54,336 nucleotides of DNA from Candidatus Hodarchaeota archaeon (GTDB taxonomy: Archaea; Asgardarchaeota; Heimdallarchaeia; Hodarchaeales; Hodarchaeaceae). The stretch lies in contig JAEOTM010000070.1 in assembly GCA_016839815.1 (NCBI GenBank), forward strand, positions 1 through 54,336, read 5' to 3'. Each line of letters opens with the position of its first letter. Position 1 is the stretch's first letter. Both the position numbers and the translations under genes were made by a program. The notes below the pieces were generated by a model. The model ran no database searches. It worked only from the letters and a program-made list of their open reading frames with translations, and was not told the origin of the DNA. This document shows positions 7,565-17,031 of the stretch, piece after piece.

Positions 7565-10072
7565 ATGAGTAGTAATATTAGGATCACTCCTATTGAAAAA
7601 ACCATGTCCAAGAGTTATTTAGAATACTCTATGTCAGTAATAACAAGTAGAGCACTTCCTCATGTTAGGGATGGCTTAAAACCTGTTCATAGACGAATCC
7701 TGTGGGCAATGCATAATTTAGGCTTGACACATAGCCGTCCTCCAAGGAAATGTGCCCGTACCATTGGTGAGACAAGTGCAAAATATCATCCTCACGGAGG
7801 TAATGCAGTTTATGATGCGTTGGTCAGATTAGCTCAACCTTTTTCTCTCAGATATCCATTAATTCAAGGTCAAGGCAATTTTGGAAGTATGGATGGACAA
7901 CCTGCAGCTGCTCAACGATATACCGAAGCAAGAATGGCTGAAATTGCAAACGAACTGCTAACAGATATCAATAAGAACACAGTTGATATGATAGACAATT
8001 TTGACGGATTAGACAAAGAGCCAGTGATTCTTCCTGCGAAAATCCCTAATCTTCTCATAAACGGAGTTATGGGAATAGCTGTAGGAATGGCGACTTCTAT
8101 GCCACCTCACAATCTGGGAGAAGTTTTAGATGGAGTGAAGGCTGTAATTAAGAATCCAGAAATAAGTATAGCTGAATTAATGCAATTTATTCCCGGACCT
8201 GATTTCCCAACTGGAGGAGTAATTTTTGGCACAAATGGAATTAAGCGAGCTTACCACACTGGATCAGGGAACGTAATACTTAGAGCAAAGTATGAAATTG
8301 AAGAGAAAAAAAATCGAACAAGGATTATAATTACTGAAGTACCTTATCTTGTAAAACGACAAGATACCATAGAACATCGTGGATTAGTCGATATAATTGA
8401 ACGTATGAAAGAAGCAGGAAAATTCCCAGAAATTGGCAGTGTCAAAAATGAATCCAACATCATTCGTGGTACACGAATCGTTATCAGTTTGAAACAAATT
8501 GCTAATCTTGAAGTGGTATTAAATCGTTTGTTTAAATTCACCCCGATGCAAACTTCCTATTCCATCAAAAATATGGTCCTCGTAGATGCTAAAGTGGGTG
8601 AAGAGGTTAAGATACGACCAAAAAATCTGAATCTTAAAGCTTTGTTGACCCAATTTATAGACCATCGACATGAAATCGTTGTCCGAAGAACTGAATTTGA
8701 TTTGAAAAAAGCAAGAGAAAGGGCTCATATTTTAGAAGGGAGAAAAATTGTCGTTGAAAATCTTGATGAAGTCATAAAAATAATTAGGGGGTCAAATAAT
8801 GGAGCTGAAGCACAATCGGCTTTAATTACTACGCTTAAACTTTCAGAGATCCAAGCTAAGGACATATTAGCATTACCTCTTAGGAGTCTTACACGGTTTG
8901 ATCGTGACAAAATACTACAGGAGTACAAAGAAACCCTAGAAGCTATCAAGGATTATGAAGGCATATTGGGGAGTGAACAGCGCATCATGGGAATTATCGT
9001 ATCCGAGATAGAGGATATTAAATCAAAATATGGGGATCCAAGAAGGACTAGTATTGTACTTGATGATTCAGATGGATATGAAAACTGGATGGATAAAACT
9101 GAAGAAGATTTTATCACAGAAGAGGATATCGTAATTACTCTAACTTCTAATGGATATATTAAGTCAATATCAACTGATGTGTATAATTCTCAGCATCGTG
9201 GAGGTAAAGGTATTAAGTCCATGGATATTGGGAAGGATGATTTTTTACAGGAAATGATTGTAGCTTCTACGCATGATACTATCCTCTTCTTTACAGTTCA
9301 AGGAAGAGTCTATCGTGTTCGTGGTTTTGAAATCCCTCTATCAAAACAACGAGTTACAAAGGGAGTAAATATTGTAAATCTCCTCAAAATGGATAGAAAT
9401 GATAAAATTGTGGCTATAATCCGGGTTAGGAAATTCAAACCTGATCATTATCTAGTATTAGCAACTAAAAACGGTCTGATAAAAAAATCTCCTTTATCAG
9501 AGTATGAGAATATTCGTTCAACAGGAATTATTGCTCAAAAACTACGTGATGACGATGTAATCATTGGAGCTAAAGTTACTGACGGATCTAAAGGTTTAAT
9601 TCTTGCTACAAAAAAAGGGAAAGCAATTCGCTTCAAAGAAACTGATGTGCGTGTTGTAGGTAGAAGTAGTCTTGGTGTGATGGGTATAAGGCTAAATTCG
9701 GATGATTGTGTTGTAGATTTAGCAATAGTAAATAAGAATCTGACCTTATTGACCATATGTGAGAATGGATTTGGGAAACGATCTACCTTTGATAAGTATC
9801 GTATTACTAGACGCAATGGGAAAGGAGTCATTAATATCAAAGTAACTGAAAGAAATGGGGATGTCATCGCAGTTAAAAGCGTCACAGAAGATGATCTTCT
9901 GTTGATGGTTGCGAATGATGGAAAGTTAATTCAAATTCAGATGAAAGATATACGAGCAATCGGTCGTGCGACCTCTGGGGTGACTTTAATGCGTTTGGAG
10001 AAAGGAAGTGGGGTCAAAATTTCCTCTGTTGCATTGATTTCTGGAGGAAATTCTAACAAGGAGGTTTACTAA
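7565..10072 (+). CDS. gyrA: DNA gyrase subunit A
   Basis: The DNA breaking-rejoining subunit of gyrase. The winged-helix domain carries catalytic Y119 in AAQRYTEAR, with the preceding arginine-rich DNA-binding stretch and HPHGGNAVYDALVRLAQ. The coiled-coil arm with its distal knob covers roughly 350-490. The C-terminal beta-pinwheel starts near 520 and contains the GyrA box QHRGGKG at 543-549, the element that distinguishes gyrase from topoisomerase IV and is needed for DNA wrapping. Six blade-like repeats can be followed to the end. Length (835) is normal. The stop codon directly abuts the ATG of the topoisomerase VI B gene, and the last codons contain that gene's AAGGAGG ribosome site. Confidence 0.97.
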   Translation: MSSNIRITPIEKTMSKSYLEYSMSVITSRALPHVRDGLKPVHRRILWAMHNLGLTHSRPPRKCARTIGETSAKYHPHGGNAVYDALVRLAQPFSLRYPLIQGQGNFGSMDGQPAAAQRYTEARMAEIANELLTDINKNTVDMIDNFDGLDKEPVILPAKIPNLLINGVMGIAVGMATSMPPHNLGEVLDGVKAVIKNPEISIAELMQFIPGPDFPTGGVIFGTNGIKRAYHTGSGNVILRAKYEIEEKKNRTRIIITEVPYLVKRQDTIEHRGLVDIIERMKEAGKFPEIGSVKNESNIIRGTRIVISLKQIANLEVVLNRLFKFTPMQTSYSIKNMVLVDAKVGEEVKIRPKNLNLKALLTQFIDHRHEIVVRRTEFDLKKARERAHILEGRKIVVENLDEVIKIIRGSNNGAEAQSALITTLKLSEIQAKDILALPLRSLTRFDRDKILQEYKETLEAIKDYEGILGSEQRIMGIIVSEIEDIKSKYGDPRRTSIVLDDSDGYENWMDKTEEDFITEEDIVITLTSNGYIKSISTDVYNSQHRGGKGIKSMDIGKDDFLQEMIVASTHDTILFFTVQGRVYRVRGFEIPLSKQRVTKGVNIVNLLKMDRNDKIVAIIRVRKFKPDHYLVLATKNGLIKKSPLSEYENIRSTGIIAQKLRDDDVIIGAKVTDGSKGLILATKKGKAIRFKETDVRVVGRSSLGVMGIRLNSDDCVVDLAIVNKNLTLLTICENGFGKRSTFDKYRITRRNGKGVINIKVTERNGDVIAVKSVTEDDLLLMVANDGKLIQIQMKDIRAIGRATSGVTLMRLEKGSGVKISSVALISGGNSNKEVY

Positions 10073-13000
10073 ATGGTACCTTCGTCAAAGTCTTCAAAGA
10101 AAAGCATTTCGAGTGAAAAGGTAGTTAGAAGATCTGCAGCTGATTTTTTCCAGGATAATAAAGCTATTGCAGGTTTCGATAATACTATGAGGGTTGTTTT
10201 TACTAGTGTTCGTGAATTGGTAGAAAATGGATTAGATGCAGCAGAAAGAATGGGGCATTTACCAGAACTGCATGTGACAATTAAAAAATTGGAAAAAGAG
10301 GAAATCGCCAGGTTACTAAATGTCAGCTCTTTCGAATCTTCTGAAAAACTAGATTTTCTTAGATTAACTATCAAAGATAATGGGAGTGGAATTCAGTCTG
10401 AATTCATACCTCCTCTTTTTGGTCGGGTTCTTACAGGAAGTAATTACGGAGCTCGACAATCACGAGGTCGGTTTGGACTTGGGGCTAAAATGGTATTGTT
10501 AAATGCAATGTCGTCAGTGGATTTACCTCTTATAATTAAATCGAAGTATATAAATGAAGATTTTACGAGTTATCATGAATTAATGATAAATCTTGCAGAG
10601 AATGAACCAATAATACTTGCCCAACGTGAAATTCCACAGAATACGGCTGAAGCGATTGTTGAGTCGGGTACTGAGGTTTCAGTCACTTTCACTGGAGCCT
10701 GGAATCTAGCCTCTCGCTATATATATGATTATTTTTCTCAATTAGCAATGATTACTCCATACGCTAGTTTCTACATTCAATACCCTGATTCTGAATCTCC
10801 CATTGAGTTGGAAAGAGTAGTAGAGGAAATGCCTGCTTATCCACGGATAGCAAAAGTACATCCTTGGGGTACAGATATTACTCAGTTTAAGCGTGAGCTT
10901 AGTGTTACGAGTAGTGAAACCATGGAAATCTTCCTTCAAGAACATTTCCAGGGTATAGGACCTAAAACTGCACGAGACTTCCTTGATTTTGTTAAAATTG
11001 ATCATGAGACTGATCCTAAGAAATTAAGTGCTAGTGCTATTAGACGGATAGTTCATGAAGGTTTCACAGTCCCAGACCGAGATAAAACCAAGAAGAAAGA
11101 AAGAAAATATTTCTCTTTCAAACGACCTAGTGGAGATTCATTATCACCTCTAGGTTATGAACTCTTAGAGAAAGGTATAAGCAAAGAATTATCTCCTCAA
11201 TTTGTAAAAGCAACTTCAGGTGATATATCAGCCTATAGTGGACATCCATTTATCGTAGAAGCTGCTTTGGCCTATGGAGGACCAAATCTTTCCAAAGATG
11301 AAGGAGCTCGAGGAGCAAGTCCAAAAATATATCGATTTGCAAACAGGATTCCGTTACTTTTCGGTGCAGGTAATGATATTATTTCAAAATGCGTCCAAAA
11401 GATGAATTGGAAGAATTACAAGATTAATATTAACAAAGCACCAATAGCAATTGTTGTTTCAGTTGTATCTTCAAAAATCCCCTTCCCAGAAACGAGTAAG
11501 GAATATATCGCGGATGTTGACGAGTTAAGGCATCAAATCAATCGCGTCTTGAAGAAATTAGCTAGAGGATTAGGTCAGCATTTAGGTAGAGCTGAACGAG
11601 AAAGACGAGAAAGGCAAAGACAATCTCGATTTGAAAGTGCAGCACCAAGAGTTATACAGAACCTCTCACATATATTAACTACCGAAAATTCACCGTATTT
11701 ATTGTCATCAGGAGAAGAAATTTCCAAATTACAGAAAGCATTAGCTTCAGCAATTCCTCGGTTGGTTAGGAGATCCTATCCCCCAAGTCCACAGATTTCA
11801 ACTATCGGGGAATGGCTTCCAATGGATATTCACTTAAAACTTGTCGAAAATAATATTCAGACAATTTATCAATTTCTACGCACCCCTGTTCCTGATTTAT
11901 CCAGTATTACAGGATTATCAGTGGAGAGAATTGATGCTATTATTCGGAAAACTGTTACCCAACAAGAGCAAACATATCGATCTCCAATCGTGAGAGTTTT
12001 TGATTTCTTCTCTAAGGAGATTGAGAGAGATTTTTCGAAGTATCGGAGGAGTAATACTATTCATAAGTCATTAAATAAAAGATGGATTGTAAATGCTTTT
12101 GATTTCTTTTCTACTCCCTCTTCCCAGCTTCGAGAGGTAGACGATTTTTCAGAAAAACTCATTTTCGAGACAAAATTAAAAGCAATTAATGATTATTTTA
12201 ATACGACTCCAGAGGACACATTTAATTTTAGGCTTCTTCCTTGGTTGACACCTGACATTGAAAAAATCCTGAAAAATGCAAAGATAACTAATATCTTGGA
12301 ATATTTCGTTACATTCCCAGAAAAACTCTCTTCAATACCAAAACTAGCAATCCGTTTAATCGAAAGTGCAAAAGAAGAAATTCGAGACGGAGTGAAGGGA
12401 GAATATATTGATCCAGAGAAGGTTATTGGAGCATCGACTTTTGATTGGATGGATTACAAAGTTACACCAAAACTTAGAGGAAAGAAAATTTCCAAGATCA
12501 AGGATTTTCTAAATTCTCCTTCAGAAAAACTTGCTGAGCTGACTGAATTAATAGATAATCTAATAGTCAGGTCTAAACACAAATTGAAAGAAGAATTGCA
12601 GGTATATAATGATGAAAATTCTCTTTCCAGAATTCCTGGCATGAATGAATCCATGTTTTCGGATTTAGCTAGATTAAATGTTCGGGGATTCATTGATTTT
12701 CTCTTAACGAGTGAAAAAGAACTACTTATCGTTCGAGGACTAATGGATGCATTAATACTACTGAAACAAGATGAAATCTTGGAGGAAATCAATGCTGCTT
12801 TTGATCCTGTCCCGATTAAAAAAGCATACTGGCTCGATTTGGAATTAGAGAGAATTCTTCAGATGAAAGGAATCTTAACAATCTACGATTTTATTAGTTA
12901 TCCAACAGAGGAATTACGAAAATTAGTTGATATGGATCCACTGGTTTTAGAAACAATAAAACGGACTTATGGTACACCAATTACTATTCTAGATAGCTCA

Positions 13001-16000
13001 CTAGTGAGTAAACTTGAATCATTAGATATATTATGTCTTGAAGAGCTAATTTCTGTCGTTTCACAAAATAAAATAAAACCTAAATCTCTCTCTACAGAAG
13101 TAACGAAAATTTTAGAGCAATTAAATGTACCCGTCTGTTATCTTCCAATTCCGAGTAAATACTATTCATTACTTCATCATTTAGGAATCTCTAAGGTAAT
13201 AAACTTCCTCATCTGGCCAGATTATGATTTACATAAAAAATCAGGGATCTCATACAAAATAATTGAGGATATTAAGAGTAAAATCACCTTAGAGGGAATC
13301 CAAAACCAAATTGAAAGCAAGAGAAGGCCATTATCGATTCTAAAGAACAATTTAGAACAAAAATCAGTGAATAAACTTCTGGATTCAGATTTAAGTGTTC
13401 AGGAGCTATATTACAATCTTCCTTATGAAGATGAGAAAATTAAAGCTTTAAAATTGACTCAAAAAGAAACAAATTCGCTAATAGAGATATTTAATACCCC
13501 CATCACGCGATTATCACACATTCGTCCCAGATGGGTAAGTAGTTTAAGAGCAAGTGGAATAAAATCTTTTATCGACTTTATCTCGTGGTCGCCAGATGAA
13601 ATAGCAGGTATTTTAGGACGTGATACAGAATATGTTTCAGAATTGACAAGTAACATCCCCAAATTCTCTGATGGGATGGCTTTAATAGATCTTGGAGTAT
13701 TTACCGTTGCGGAAATGAAAACTTTAAAGACTCACGGCTATTCCACCGTAGAAAGTGTTTATTTCTGCGCAGATAAACAAACATTTGGTGTTATGGGTGT
13801 TAAGTGGAAAAAAATTGAGCGATATCAAAGAATTTTAGAAACCCCAATTGCTATGATTCAATTACAGGGAAGTACAGATCAAACCAAAATCAGAGTATCA
13901 CATGATGGATTAGAAGCATTAGCGAATAATGGAATTGATCAGATCATTAAGCTGATTTACTGGCCTTCAAATGAACTTAAATCAATCCTTAATATATCTC
14001 TAAAGCGAATAGATGAATTAAAACAAGCTGTGGCTATTAAAGAGCACGGAATGCCTTTGGAGCAAGTCGCTGGATATAACAGAAAAACAATATCAACACT
14101 GACAAATTATGGTATTGAAACTGTGGAAGATTTGTACTTTAGTGCAAATGAAGACATGCTTGATGAAGAAGATGATCTAGATTTTGCATATGTAAAAAAA
14201 GGTGTAGAATCACTAGATCTTCCTACTACGTATCTAAGTGGCATTATCCCACCGAAATATATTGATAAGCTTATTAATTATCGACTTGACACGATATTAC
14301 GGTTTTTGATATCCTCACCAAATGAATTATCAAATGTTTTAGATACTCCCGCAGAGAATGTAGAGAATCTTAGGAAGAAAGTTAATTTAATCCGGTTAAG
14401 AGAATCTACTGAAACTTCTGCCTCGATAATTGAGGGTTTAACTAGAAAACAGAATCGTGCTTTGGCTGAGGAGAATATCTTATCAATATATGATTTTTTG
14501 ACAACTCCAGACGAGCAACTTATAAGTATAATTGAGATAGAACCAGATTCCCTTAAATTAATGAAGCGAGAATTGAATCTTACAAATATCAAGACAATTA
14601 AGGAAGAAAAAATGATCCCTCTAACAAAAATTTCATTATTTGATAAAAATACTGTGAAGAAATTTGCTCGATACGGTATAGAAAGTTTGGCTGACCTGTA
14701 TTATACTGCAACACCTAAGACACTAGAGGAAAGTGATCTTGAGTGGCAAATAATACTAGATTCTCGGTTGGTATTAGAAATGCCAATTGAGACCAGTACT
14801 ATTATTACTAGGGCTGAAACAAATGTTTTTCACCGAAAGAATGTTAATTCTATATTCGATCTCATGATAGATTCGTGGGAGGATTTGAATAAAAAAACTG
14901 GAATACCAACTGATAGAATTAAGAAGATTCAGGAATCCATTCGTATACATGATATAATTAACTTGTTAAAGAATCTCTCTGTTGAAAGAATCCAGTTTCC
15001 AGCTGATTATTTAGCAAAGATAAAAGAAAAGAATATTATCACACTTTACGATTTATTAAATTCTCCTGAAGAAGAGTTATATTTGAAAAAGCAGAAAGAA
15101 AAGAAAATACGTATCACACCTGATTTATGGACTAAACTATTCACAATTTTATCAGTTCCCCTTTACTTAGTATTTGGAGCAGATAATGAAAACGTCAAAA
15201 AATTGAAACAAAAGAAAATCGATTCAATACGTGATGTCTATACAGTCGATTCGGAAAAAATCGAAAGTTTATTGGAACAGTCTCCAGAACCACTGTATTC
15301 GGATTTGAAAACGTTAAACTATGAGGAACTTAGTCAGCTTCTCACCATACCAATTAGTTTTCTTCCCTCATTACCTATAGAATGGTTTTTCCCGTTACGA
15401 GAGAATTCTATTCTTCGTGTGGGGGATTTTATTAAACTTAGTCACCGGGATTTGGCATCTATGGTATCTGCATCCTTTCCGAAAATACGAACCGTATTTA
15501 ACGCTATCACATTCGCTAATCTGATGAAAAAGTTAGAGGAAGAGGCTATTCCACTTACAAAAATATCAACTTTATTACCTCCTCAAACTCTAGAAGTATT
15601 ATCAATTAAAAAAATAACATCTTTACAAGCTTTGATCTTGTCGAATATTGAGGAATTAGCACTGGATGGAGTAACCGACCTTCTTCGGATATTAGATGGA
15701 CCCATAAATAGATTATCAGAAGATTTGCAAGTGACAGAATTACGAAAGATTTCTAATTCTGGTATCACAACTTTGAGCTCATGGTTTTCAGCACCGAATG
15801 ATGGTTTGTCCGCAATATTAGGAATGAGCAATACAGAAATAAATAGTTTAAAACAAAATTTTAACTTTGACATGGCCGGTAAGGTTGTTGATTCAGAGAT
15901 AACTGTATCAAGTGTAATTGAATCTGGTTTTATTGATTTTGAGGAACTTAAAAAACATAAAGTCAATACTCTGGAAGACCTGTTATTTATTGAAATTGAG

Positions 16001-17029
16001 ACGGTTGATGCTTCTGATCAATTTAAATCCAGGTTAAACAGTTTACGCGATGCGTTAAATTCTTCTCTTGCATATTATTCACTTGTACCTTCGTCATATG
16101 TTGTCCCACTTGCATTCAATGGAATTACGTCTGTTTATAATCTTATACAGACCGAATTTTCACAATTAGAAGGACCTACAGGGCTTATATCAGAGGAAAC
16201 CTACAATTTTGCACGGAATTCAGTGAATTTAGTAGATATATTGACTCATAAGAAGACCGAATCCGAATTTAGAGTAAAACTATCCTCATTAAGGGCTTTT
16301 ACTCCCAATCAGCTTTCAAAAATCCAGGAGCTTGGGATTGATAATGTAATTGATCTGTACTTCAGATTGGACTCAGATCGATGTCCTAAATCCTTGGTAC
16401 CGGCTATTGATGGAGTCAAGCGAGTTCTCGAAAAGCCTGTTGCAGTCCTTCCACTTGTTAGAGAATCCTTTCCTGTAAAAATCCCTCTTATGTTTAATAT
16501 GGGTTTAACCTCAATAATTGAATTTTTATTCTGGAATAAAGATGAATTAGCAGAAATTCTTGAGGTGAAAAGATATGAGATCTCAAAATATCGGAAAGTC
16601 AATCTTACAGATTTGAAACGTAAGAAAAACTTAGGTACTCCTGTTCAGAACTTCGTACGCCTCTCTGAGAAGTATTATGAACCATTAAGTGAGTTTGGAA
16701 TTACAAACATCGAGGATCTCTACTTCTATGGTAAAAGATATGCGGATTTGATCCCAGAAGAGCTAGTTCCAGGGAAATTATTAAACGCCTATATTTCTGA
16801 TCTCGAGACACCAATTGTAAAACTCGCTGAACTTCCTATTCCCTCTGCTCAAGAACTTGTGAAGAAAGGAGTAACTAGGATTATCGATTTTGTTTATTGG
16901 CCAGATGAGGAATTGAAGAAAACCCATGGATTGTCTGCAACAAAAATTAAGAAAATCCGATCCAATATTCGATTACGTAGGAAAACAGATGTATTAGGTC
17001 AATTGGATTCGTATATGGGAGGTAATTAA
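10073..17029 (+). CDS. top6B: giant DNA topoisomerase VI subunit B with a long tandem helix-hairpin-helix-like C-terminal extension
   Basis: The ATP-driven subunit of topoisomerase VI, a type IIB enzyme that relaxes DNA with TopoVI-A. Residues 1-500 are canonical: GHKL ATPase with E48/N52 (RELVENGLDAAE), DNGSGI at 102-107 and GRFGLGAKM at 132-140; an H2TH region near 283-330 (FQGIGPKTARDF); a transducer ending in PFPETSKEY with the conserved switch lysine near 477. Known TopoVI-B proteins are about 530-620 residues, whereas this frame runs uninterrupted for 2318. Residues about 580-2305 are some two dozen degenerate modules, each with one or two helix-hairpin-helix-like turns, described in the repeat entry. 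The frame has no internal stop, and the ATG sits eight bases after a strong AAGGAGG. topVIA starts two bases after the stop. It could be more processive or DNA-bridging, but that is inference. Confidence 0.93.
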   Translation: MVPSSKSSKKSISSEKVVRRSAADFFQDNKAIAGFDNTMRVVFTSVRELVENGLDAAERMGHLPELHVTIKKLEKEEIARLLNVSSFESSEKLDFLRLTIKDNGSGIQSEFIPPLFGRVLTGSNYGARQSRGRFGLGAKMVLLNAMSSVDLPLIIKSKYINEDFTSYHELMINLAENEPIILAQREIPQNTAEAIVESGTEVSVTFTGAWNLASRYIYDYFSQLAMITPYASFYIQYPDSESPIELERVVEEMPAYPRIAKVHPWGTDITQFKRELSVTSSETMEIFLQEHFQGIGPKTARDFLDFVKIDHETDPKKLSASAIRRIVHEGFTVPDRDKTKKKERKYFSFKRPSGDSLSPLGYELLEKGISKELSPQFVKATSGDISAYSGHPFIVEAALAYGGPNLSKDEGARGASPKIYRFANRIPLLFGAGNDIISKCVQKMNWKNYKININKAPIAIVVSVVSSKIPFPETSKEYIADVDELRHQINRVLKKLARGLGQHLGRAERERRERQRQSRFESAAPRVIQNLSHILTTENSPYLLSSGEEISKLQKALASAIPRLVRRSYPPSPQISTIGEWLPMDIHLKLVENNIQTIYQFLRTPVPDLSSITGLSVERIDAIIRKTVTQQEQTYRSPIVRVFDFFSKEIERDFSKYRRSNTIHKSLNKRWIVNAFDFFSTPSSQLREVDDFSEKLIFETKLKAINDYFNTTPEDTFNFRLLPWLTPDIEKILKNAKITNILEYFVTFPEKLSSIPKLAIRLIESAKEEIRDGVKGEYIDPEKVIGASTFDWMDYKVTPKLRGKKISKIKDFLNSPSEKLAELTELIDNLIVRSKHKLKEELQVYNDENSLSRIPGMNESMFSDLARLNVRGFIDFLLTSEKELLIVRGLMDALILLKQDEILEEINAAFDPVPIKKAYWLDLELERILQMKGILTIYDFISYPTEELRKLVDMDPLVLETIKRTYGTPITILDSSLVSKLESLDILCLEELISVVSQNKIKPKSLSTEVTKILEQLNVPVCYLPIPSKYYSLLHHLGISKVINFLIWPDYDLHKKSGISYKIIEDIKSKITLEGIQNQIESKRRPLSILKNNLEQKSVNKLLDSDLSVQELYYNLPYEDEKIKALKLTQKETNSLIEIFNTPITRLSHIRPRWVSSLRASGIKSFIDFISWSPDEIAGILGRDTEYVSELTSNIPKFSDGMALIDLGVFTVAEMKTLKTHGYSTVESVYFCADKQTFGVMGVKWKKIERYQRILETPIAMIQLQGSTDQTKIRVSHDGLEALANNGIDQIIKLIYWPSNELKSILNISLKRIDELKQAVAIKEHGMPLEQVAGYNRKTISTLTNYGIETVEDLYFSANEDMLDEEDDLDFAYVKKGVESLDLPTTYLSGIIPPKYIDKLINYRLDTILRFLISSPNELSNVLDTPAENVENLRKKVNLIRLRESTETSASIIEGLTRKQNRALAEENILSIYDFLTTPDEQLISIIEIEPDSLKLMKRELNLTNIKTIKEEKMIPLTKISLFDKNTVKKFARYGIESLADLYYTATPKTLEESDLEWQIILDSRLVLEMPIETSTIITRAETNVFHRKNVNSIFDLMIDSWEDLNKKTGIPTDRIKKIQESIRIHDIINLLKNLSVERIQFPADYLAKIKEKNIITLYDLLNSPEEELYLKKQKEKKIRITPDLWTKLFTILSVPLYLVFGADNENVKKLKQKKIDSIRDVYTVDSEKIESLLEQSPEPLYSDLKTLNYEELSQLLTIPISFLPSLPIEWFFPLRENSILRVGDFIKLSHRDLASMVSASFPKIRTVFNAITFANLMKKLEEEAIPLTKISTLLPPQTLEVLSIKKITSLQALILSNIEELALDGVTDLLRILDGPINRLSEDLQVTELRKISNSGITTLSSWFSAPNDGLSAILGMSNTEINSLKQNFNFDMAGKVVDSEITVSSVIESGFIDFEELKKHKVNTLEDLLFIEIETVDASDQFKSRLNSLRDALNSSLAYYSLVPSSYVVPLAFNGITSVYNLIQTEFSQLEGPTGLISEETYNFARNSVNLVDILTHKKTESEFRVKLSSLRAFTPNQLSKIQELGIDNVIDLYFRLDSDRCPKSLVPAIDGVKRVLEKPVAVLPLVRESFPVKIPLMFNMGLTSIIEFLFWNKDELAEILEVKRYEISKYRKVNLTDLKRKKNLGTPVQNFVRLSEKYYEPLSEFGITNIEDLYFYGKRYADLIPEELVPGKLLNAYISDLETPIVKLAELPIPSAQELVKKGVTRIIDFVYWPDEELKKTHGLSATKIKKIRSNIRLRRKTDVLGQLDSYMGGN
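11815..16980 (+). repeat. protein-level tandem repeats in TopoVI-B (about 24-28 HhH-like modules)
   Basis: Codons about 582-2303 of the TopoVI-B gene encode diverged tandem modules, not DNA-level repeats. Type A (about 45-50 residues) follows LxxxGIxxIxDFLxWPxxEL, then a second GL/GI turn and IxxIKxxI; clear examples start near 11815, 13519, 13900, 14240, 16490 and 16840. Type B (about 55-75 residues) follows LxxxGIxxVEDLYF and ends in ETPIxxL; clear examples start near 14080, 14640, 16300 and 16655. In the best preserved stretches A and B alternate, giving a super-repeat of about 125-150 residues. The GI/GL turns between amphipathic helices resemble helix-hairpin-helix DNA-binding motifs as in the RNA polymerase alpha CTD or DUF4332. 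The fold assignment is inference. Confidence 0.75.
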
Positions 17030-17031
17030 AA

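Noticed and set aside
11815..16980. DNA-level tandem repeats or a CRISPR-like array in the long topVIB gene
   Set aside because: The repeats are visible only at protein level; nucleotide copies are strongly diverged and in one open frame.
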